Made by a program: the position numbers and the translations under genes | NCBI RefSeq assembly: GCF_902148855.1 | Contig: NC_043969.1 | Location: forward strand, 32,495,353-32,559,352 | DNA length: 64,000 nucleotides | Source of the DNA: Sphaeramia orbicularis | Taxonomy: Eukaryota; Chordata; Actinopteri; Kurtiformes; Apogonidae | Direction of reading: 5' to 3' | Part shown: positions 55,780-64,000 of the stretch, in pieces | How positions within the stretch are numbered: position 1 is the first letter of the stretch | How the letters are laid out: each line of letters begins with the position of its first letter | Notes under the pieces: generated by a model | Told to the model about the DNA's origin: nothing | Seen by the model: only the letters and a program-made list of their open reading frames with translations | The model's database searches: none

Positions 55780-56010
55780 TGTAACCCACAGCCAGAGCCA
55801 CATTCACATGTAGACCACACAGATAATTGACTGGAATGAGAAAATCAGCCCCGTTGCTTGCATATTAAATGTACATTTGTATGACATGCATGCCCCGAGG
55901 CAGTTATTGCTCAACCGTGTGATTAGAATTCAGTCTAAATGTATTAACTGAGGCCTTCTTATGGACGTTATGCATGACTTAGACGGTAGCTCTCTTTGCT
56001 TTTGCTGAGC
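55780..56010. other. Unique, possibly conserved noncoding block
   Basis: After a T/C-rich run, this block shows mixed, non-repetitive sequence with homeodomain/POU/octamer-like words (ATAATTGACTGGAATG, TTGCATATTAAATG, ATGACATGCATGCC). It has no open frame and differs in texture from the transposon-rich DNA on its left. It could be an enhancer; nothing in the single sequence proves it. Confidence 0.25.
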
Positions 56011-57001
56011 TCCTGCTAGTTGTGGAAATTACAGTGTTGTCGCACCTCTTTCAAACTAATAACTCTGACATCTGAGCAGCTCTAACTCTCACAGCTCACT
56101 TTCTGTCAAACTGAGACCCTTCAATTATGACATTATTTTTGCAAGTATGGTCTCAAACGGCTCCTTTCAGCTTCGTACAGCATTGATTTGAGAAGCATTT
56201 GAATAAAATGAATAGCACCAAACACGCTGATGTTTTGGCTCAGGTTGAAAATACCCTACAGTTATGTTCAGAGTATAGCTCTCATTGATGTGGTGAATGT
56301 TTGTGTTCTGCAGATGCCTCATAGACTGCGATGACCAGTGGGCGGACTTAACACTGGCATAACAAGGAGGCAAATGACTCAGACTCAAACATCGGGAATG
56401 TTGATAAAAGGGAAAAAAGTGCCTCATTAATATGGAAATAACTACAGCAGAACGTACAAAATATGACGTAGTGTGTAATATATAGTGTGTGGGATGAAGA
56501 ATATGAGTTTGATTGTCTTCGGGACTGACTCTGAAAGAAAATCCTTGGAAATAATTCTTATGACTGATGTGTAAGGAAACTGACGTCAGAGGTTGTGTAC
56601 ATCTTTTCCAAGGACATGCTGGAAAAATGTGAGAACAAACATGTCATTTTTCTTAAACGGCTGCAGCAAGGTGTGAATGATGGCCATCTGTATAGCTTTA
56701 TAGACAGGTACCGATTTACAACCATAATAACTAAATTGCTCCATCTAAGACATATCTCACTGATACTTCATATGTTGATGCTGCATGTGTTTATAGGAAA
56801 ATATGTGTTTTTTATTATTATTTTGCAGCTGAGGTTATGCTTCCAGCTACAAATTCATTTTCTGTCCCTGTTTAATATCAGGGTATGTGCATAGCTGAAC
56901 TCATAAACATCCATCCACATATACCTGCGAGCAGCAATAACAGGTTAAGGCAGCGATGTGTGTTCATAAAACTGTTGAACATGAATAGCATATTACACAA
57001 A

Positions 57002-57276
57002 TTCACCGATCAGTGATAATATTATGACCTCGGACTGGTGAAGTGGTAATAATCTTAATTATCTCCTTACACTGGGACCTTTCAGTGGGTGGTGTACATT
57101 AGCCAACCAGTGAACATTTAATCCTTGATGTTGATGTGTTCCAATACATTAACTTGAAAGACTAAATACTCAGTTGCTGCCCGATATACATTATGCACTG
57201 GAAGATGCCAGTGTATGGAAATTATTACCACTTCACCTGTCAGTGGTTGTTTTGTTATGGCTGATTGAGTGTATCA
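57002..57276. mobile_element. Small Tc1/mariner-type MITE
   Basis: The left end ACCGATCAGTGATAATATTATGACC-like text and the right end TTTTGTTATGGCTGATTGAGTGTA are imperfect inverted repeats of the well-known fish terminus ACCGATCAGCCATAACATTATGACC. The inside (GGGACCTTTCAGTGGGTGG, ATTAGCCAACCAGTGAAC) matches the usual short nonautonomous form. TA target bases are not cleanly preserved. Confidence 0.55.
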
Positions 57277-57599
57277 CGACACTATAGTAAATGCAACTAT
57301 TTAGATAGGTGACCATAAAACCATTAACGGTTTGTCATTTTAAGTTTTTGCATATGTTAAGTGCATCTCATATCTTCTGTGACACATCAAAATAGATTAA
57401 CTAAATTGAAGTGAACGACGTGACAAAGGTCTGGCATTTATCTTGAAGGACAGAATTTTTATAGGTTTTCTTGTATGTCAAATTCGAGCTCCACGCTGTC
57501 TGAAGTGTACAGTTAATATATTTTACATTTTAGATGGTTTACGTCCTTTCACACCTACCTTAACACTTTCTAGCAGTAGTCTATACAGTGTGATAATTC

Positions 57600-58420
57600 A
57601 AATACTACCTTCCACTGAACCTGACGTTCACATCAAGTGCGGTGATTGATGAGCCAATGAAACTATTTCCTTCAAGAAGACTGGGAGAGAAGGGAACAAT
57701 GAAGGGAGGATGTCCAGGAGGAGGGCCTGAGGTTGGGATTGGCTGATGTGGGATAAGGGGGGTTGTCATGGTTGCTGTGGTCTCCTCTGGTGCACATCCT
57801 GATGGGTTTGATGAAAAGTACCCACAGCTGAAACCAAGTCCTAAACTATGGTCTTCTTCAGTTGCCTCAGGAAGATGTTCGCGTTTCATCAGATGAAACT
57901 GCAAAAACTTTCTTCACATTTCATCATAACCTCCACAAGCTGTGATGCAGAGCCAAAATGTGGTCAGAGGTCTTCTAATGTAGCTTTGATGATGTGGTTG
58001 ACAAGGTGGATTTTTGTGGTCGTGTTGTTTGGGATTGCAGTTTCCTGTAGAGCTCTGTCTGACAGACTCTGGATGATGGCAGTGTGGTCTGTCTTTTAAG
58101 GTGATGCTGCAGAGGCTTCTTTGAACATCTTCATGATCAGAGGAGTGATCGTATCATGAGTCACCCTCTGACCCTTCAACACTGATAAACATGAAGGTGG
58201 AGAGGAGCCTTCAATACTACCCATAGTGGAGCTGTGAGAAAGAAAAGGTCTGGATCTTGGTAGTAAAATCCTCTGTGTTATCTGGATCTGGGGTGTTTGT
58301 ACTTATATGGTCAAACCCGGTGGAGATCCACCTGTTGATATTGTCCTGCAGGTCTGGTGGTTGAATACCTCCATTACAGATATCAACTTCAGTCAGAATA
58401 TTGTAACATCTACCTGTAGT
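57600..58420 (-). pseudogene. Unidentified, possibly decayed coding sequence
   Basis: The GC content is raised and the minus strand carries a 99-codon open frame (57904-57605) of Pro/Thr-rich composition ending GNSFIGSSITALDVNVRFSGR. Other coding-like stretches on the same strand upstream include DLQDNINRWISTGFDHI near 58.3 kb. The pieces are in different frames with stops between them. I do not recognise the family; it could be a retropseudogene, an old transposon gene or chance. Confidence 0.25.
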
Positions 58421-61400
58421 TTTGGAATCCTAAGTTTACAAGCTTTTTTTTTTTTCATCACAATCTTTTGAAGGTATTGGACTGAGAGACAAAATTGTGA
58501 TCATAAGGAGCTGCGAACTGGAATGTGGTCGATGTGGTGCTCTCATTGCATCCAGATGATCTTAGCAGAGTGAGTGTTTGTCTCTTTGTTGGTCATTGAA
58601 GTGTCTGTGGATCACTGCACAAACATGTCCCATGGAAACTTAATTGAAAAAACATAGATATCTGATTTAACATATTTCTCTGGTTCTTTTTATTACCACT
58701 AACCACAAGCCAACACTGCAATTTTCTCAATGTACATTTACAATAGGATATCCAGTTTTACTTATATTTTTTCAATAAATTAAATTTAAGTAGTTATATG
58801 AAACATGTACATGCTGTAAAATGAAAGAGTTTAACACAGTAAATCCTTATTAACAGTAAATGTTCTGATAAAGGCTGTTGTTTAAACACTACAGGGTGAG
58901 ATGTATGTATTATAACATATTTTTAACTTATGCCACATTTCCAAATGTGGTTCAAGGGTGGTTTTAACATGGCAAAAGTTAAAAATTCTATGTCAGAAAT
59001 CATGTGTGCATTTCAGAGTTTAAGTACATTTACTTTGTGGCATCTGTAAACATGCAGTTTGGTGCTTTCCTTTATGGCTCCAGTGCCGCTCAAAGCCCAT
59101 CCTCCTGAAAACATTCATTTCCTAATGGTGACTTTGTACTCATTCCCACATAAACACTCATCTTGCTGGCACACAAAAACGCAGAATATGAAGCACGGCC
59201 AACTGTAGATGATTTGCTATGAAGCTTTGAAGGTCAGCGATGAACAGAAATGGTTCAAAAGAAGAGTCAAATGTAAGGACAAGGTACGCCACTTAAGGTG
59301 ATCATTTTCTTTGAGTCTATCAATACTTCAAGTATCCAAACTGTCCATGTCAGATTGAATGTGAACTCCACTGCTTTTTCCTCTTCTCAGGAGCTTGGCT
59401 TCAGAACAGAGAGAAGGAAGAGGTGAAAAAGCAAAGTAGGAGCTGGAGAAAGTGAAAGAGAAGAAATGGAGGAAATCCTTCAAAGAGGAGATGGTGAAAA
59501 GAAGGAAGAGTAACAGGTAAAAGAACCAAGATGAACCTCCACATGTGTATAAACCACCAGCCTCAGGACCAAGACCTCAACCATTTACCTTAATGAAGAC
59601 TTGATGGATTGAAATGACGTATTTCAGATTGGTTTATTGTTACCGTTCCATCTGAAAAATCTGAAAAAAGAAACAGTTTTTTATTTTTTCAGTGAAGAAA
59701 AGTTTAGAGAACTAAATAAAGGGAAAAAGAGAAGAAAGCAAAGAAGGGAGCCAACATTTTCCACTTTGTACTCATAAGTAAATACATTTATTTAGAAATT
59801 AATTTGATTTACCTGTTTGCTCACTCTACATTAACTAAAAAATAAATTACATAAAACCAAACAATTTATTGGGAATTTGTCATATTCAGAAAAGCAATGG
59901 TGATAGCTTTTTGTGTTACTTTCTCACTAAAATCACTTTATCATACTAACTAATTTCACTCTGAAATCCAATATTTTGTGTTAATATATTTATACACCTC
60001 ATGTTAGTTTCAAAAGTAGTAACTAACCCTCATGAGCCATTATCATACCAATAATCACTGATCTGTGATTGAAAAATTGGAGTAAGCTTTCTAAAGATAG
60101 CTTTTTGATTTTTATGAAATCTGAGTGACATTTATATTTTCTAAATTTTGTTCATCAGTTGACAATATCTGTCATAGAGTTGCATAACTAGTCGAGACAA
60201 AACTGGATCATTTTTAAATTTCAGGGAAAAAACACAGCATCAGACGTGACTTACTTACATTTAGTCTCTTAAAGATGTCATTGTACTGATAATACAAAAT
60301 TGAGTATCGAGTCTCAACTGGATTTTCATGCACTTCAGCATTTCAACCACTAGAGGGAAACATTTCCCAATTTGTGTTTTGGTCTCAGTTCTTGTTTTTC
60401 ATATGTGGGACATGTCTACACCAGTCTTGGTCTAATCACTGGTGAAAGTCAGTCAGGTTGAACTTAAATAACTGAATTGATCACCTCTGTGTAACAATAC
60501 TATATTGCTCATATATAATATATATGTATGTATTTTTAATTTTGTGCTTCCTTTAAGCGTTCAAAGCCATGATCCTCAGAATAAGAGGTGGTTATGGGCT
60601 TTCCTGGTTTCTGGAAATGGTTAATTACAGATGAGCTTATGTGATGTGGTGAATTTTTCATCTCCATTACCTTCACTTAAATCATATATATATAGTCAAC
60701 TTATGTATGAATAAATTTCACAAACATCCAAAGGTGATACCTTTTAGACCTAAATGTGTTGGACCCCATTTCTGTATAATTCATATTAAGAAGTAAAAGG
60801 AAGTTTTGCAACAAAACTAGGATTTCCTATGATTAAAGGAGAACATAATCACTAGTCTAATCATACTAAACTAATGATGAATTTGTAAAGACAAGGTGCA
60901 TACATGGTCTTTTTATGTCTTGAACCTGAATATTTCTGTGATGGTGGAGGGTATGAGAGTTTGCATGTAAACAGTTTGTGCTTTGTCCTTGTGCAGGGCA
61001 CCCAGAGGTGATTTGCTTCATAAATGATCATGCCTGGTTTGCTTTGCTGCACCGCAGAGCAGTTTGTTCTAATGGTTTCCTCTGAATGGACTGCAGCCAT
61101 GAAGGTTTGCATTGCAATGGGGGAAGTTGTTGAGGCAGTTTCACTCAGGTGTGGTATCGCTCATATGCCATTAAGTTCATTAATTGGCCTATTTTGAAGA
61201 TTAAAAAAGGTGAACCTCACCAAGGAGACATTTCACTGTGACTGTTGGTAGAACAGTGTAAACAGTATTAACATAAAATTCACTAGTGCTGCTGGTTAAT
61301 ATATATTTTTAGGTGAAGCCAGAACATCAGCTGTTTAAGAGTTGCTTCATGCTTTTTCTTTGAATAACAATGCAGTAAAATTCACTGTACTTGTGGTAAC

Positions 61401-64000
61401 AGGTTTAAAATGCTCAGTCTTAAAGTCATTGCAGATCGTCACAAACATCCTGCATGACTAAATGAAGAGCAGGTTAAAGGTTGAAATGGCTTCCTTTCAT
61501 GGGCTGCAGTGTGTTTATGACCTTGTCTGCTCAGACACCTCTGGAAACACAGACGCATGAATGAAAATGTGTTTCTAATGAAACAGTTTTGAAGACAGAT
61601 CAGTAAACTTAAAGTCTAACCACTGATTAAAGTGTTTTGTAGCAAAGCAGGGCTGATGGTCAAAAGAATAGCTGGTTTCTATTGACCTAAAGTCACCAGT
61701 CCCGTCTCTAACTCCTCACAAACCGTCTTATCGGAGCCAAACCCTTTATGGACCATCACCTCGTAATCCTGCACCTTTTACTGCCCTGCCTGTGCGCTGC
61801 TGTCAAGGATAAGGTAATCAGCTTATCATAAAGACATGATTTATAAAACTTGTATGCAATAAGGGCATCTCAGTGATTTAGAGCTTCTTAATTTCTTTCT
61901 TTAAAACTACTACTCCGTCTTGGAAGAAATAATCTGCACCAAACTCCAAATTTTATTTCAGTAGAGCTTTTATTTCTATTTCTAACAGTTTGAAAACCAA
62001 AGCCCCATGCGTTACCTGCTCTGTTCATTCACCTGGATGAGCAGCGTAAGGAAGGAGGAGAGTAGGACTTGTTTCGGTACTTTCTTGCCTTATCTCAGAT
62101 CATATCCCAGCACCAAAGGCATGTGACGTTGGGCAATAGGGCTATAAAGCAGGTCACCGCTTTATGAGAGGGACGGTGAAACTCCAGCTTCACTGACTGG
62201 CTGCAGGGGGGCTCCTACACTACCTCACTGCAGTGCAAAATTTACTCTACATTACAACATTTTGGCCTCATAGGTGATGTGAAAACCTTCAGACAAATGG
62301 AAATTTTTGTCCTGGAAAAGACACACACAAATTTGAACACAAAAACTGAAGTTAAAACCATGTAAAAAGTGGATTAGAATTAAAAGGCATCTTGCTTTTC
62401 TATCTTTCTAAAACAAATTAATGAATCAATTAAAAAATACAGATGATCCTTTTCTTTTAAAAACATAGAATATCTGAATATTTGGTCACAGAGGGACAGA
62501 GGCAGCACCACATACAACATTTCATCTAATTCCAAGTTTTTGAATTTGTGAGCTTTTAACACACCTAGTCATATTTTGTCTGAGTAAAAACAATTGTACT
62601 CATCTATTAGCTCTGTTTTTGGTTTTTAGCTGGAAAAGCTCATCTACTCTTTCTGAAAGTGCGAAGAAACTGATTACACTTGTTGAGTTGTGGGTCACAA
62701 AATCTAAACAATATAGAGAAGTCCAAAATAAATATACCTGAGAACAGAATAGCTGAGATTTGCTGATTTATGAGGTGATTTAGTAGTTATTACTGAATGC
62801 TAAATTCAAACGAGAAATTGTTGAAAAGAATTACAATAAAATATATGAAAACATACTTTACAATTACTCTAATGTCCTTTGATCAGTGTTGCAGCTACAA
62901 TAAATCTAATGAATGAACTGCATTTAGTTGTGATTTCACTTTAAGATAGATGGCAATGAGGAAACTATTATATTTTTAAAATTAACTGATTACTTATTGA
63001 TTACTTTTCTTTAAGTCTGCATTATGCAGATCAGATTACATTATTTGTACCCGGAAGTAGATGGTATTTACACTAATTTCTCATAATCCCATGCAATTTA
63101 TATTACTGGTCCAAACACAACTCAAGACACTGGCGTTTCAATTAAGTTTGATGTTTTATTGAACAGTAAAATGATAATATTTTTGGTTATTTTTTTACAT
63201 TTTTTACTCAGTTTTTGCTGTGGGGAAACAGAGACGGTATAAACTGCCTTTTTTGATCAATTTCATGGGAACAACTGAAGTTAAGAATCTATGTGAAAAC
63301 AAAATATGCCATCATAAAACTGTGAATTGACATTGATTTAATTTTATCTGCAAAGAACAGGGTGTCACCTTCCTTTACACTGTTGCATCTTATAATAATA
63401 AAAGACAAAAACTACTCAATTTGAGGACATGTATTCTGTAATGTGAAAAACATCCTCACAACACTGCTACTAATGTTTACAGTTATGGCTGTGTTCCAGG
63501 TATTACCAGAGGTAGGACTGAGGTAATCCTGGTTCACAGAGAGCAGTGTGGGCGCTGTTGAGATCTGTAAGTTTGTAGATTTTCAGTCCTTTTCTGAAAT
63601 GGCCAAATGTGTGTCTGTGTGAATGCCATTAGGTTTAGCTGCTTTGTCAGTTTGATGACAGTACAAACCACAATGGTTGTACTGTAGGTTAAGGTGTGTG
63701 GGTTTGTGCGTGGGGGGTGTTGAGACTCAGGGGGGGGAGTCATGCAGAGGGTTTTGCTCACTGGGGGAGGTCAGGAGGTGGGGAAGTCACACAGGTAGAG
63801 GACACTGATACAGGCGGTGGGACTGTGCACTCAATCTACAAACTGACCCTGCATGACTGATCTTGGGCAACGGCTAATGGCCCCCAATTACAGTTTGTCT
63901 GTCCTCCAGAAAGCAGCCAGTGTGGCGTGACCTTCTGAAATGAGTCGCCCTCACAAGCACATGGCAACTGCTGACATGTTTGGGAAGTGAATGCTTCATT
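58421..64000. other. Gene-poor intergenic DNA
   Basis: No gene, RNA gene or clean transposon end was recognised. The DNA is AT-rich with purine-rich blocks (59395-59515). Mixed-composition, non-repetitive blocks at about 61460-61800, 62010-62220 and 63770-63990 might be conserved regulatory elements of a neighbouring gene outside the window, but this cannot be judged from one sequence. Confidence 0.4.

Noticed and set aside
59215-59290. An open stretch reading QKWFKRRVKCKDK that resembles helix 3 of a homeodomain, followed by a GT.
   Set aside because: The match is about a dozen residues, lacks the invariant Asn, has a two-residue gap against homeodomains, and has no other homeodomain parts nearby. 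Chance is more likely.

Overview
This window is nuclear DNA of a ray-finned fish, probably a spiny-rayed teleost. The basis is vertebrate-style genes with GT-AG introns, compact gene spacing, and fish-type repeats (Tc1-like, hAT and TTAA-flanked short DNA elements, LINE 3' tails, many microsatellites). No bacterial, plastid or viral gene set is present.

Seven protein-coding genes could be assembled exon by exon from reading-frame and splice-site continuity: mrm3 (minus, 1516-4192), glod4 (plus, 4764-6656), bltp2/KIAA0100 (plus, 7957-23774, 39 coding exons, 2233 residues), rskr/SGK494 (plus, 25211-33531), aldoc (plus, 37885-39863), srsf1 (plus, 41693-44104) and dynll2 (plus, 46641-48130). mrm3 and glod4 are head to head across about 570 bp and probably share a promoter. 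The other five run in the same direction.

The genes do not form one pathway: mitochondrial rRNA methylation, a glyoxalase-fold protein, bridge-like lipid transfer, an AGC-type kinase, glycolysis, splicing, and a dynein/myosin light chain. What links them is synteny. From what I know of human chromosome 17, mrm3/glod4 lie at 17p13.3, KIAA0100/RSKR/ALDOC at 17q11.2 and SRSF1/DYNLL2 at 17q22. Here the three groups sit within about 48 kb.

From about 48.2 kb to the end I found no convincing gene. This part holds a probable long dynll2 3' UTR, several datable transposons (a 1.2 kb hAT element with an exact 8-bp target duplication, a 202-bp foldback hAT MITE with another, a TTAA-flanked element), degraded repeats, and stretches that could be regulatory. 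No undescribed system was found. The best leads are a candidate 9-nt microexon in bltp2, two GC-AG introns, two stop-free frame-preserving introns in bltp2, a BANP-like motif in the mrm3/glod4 promoter, and nested transposons with clean ends.
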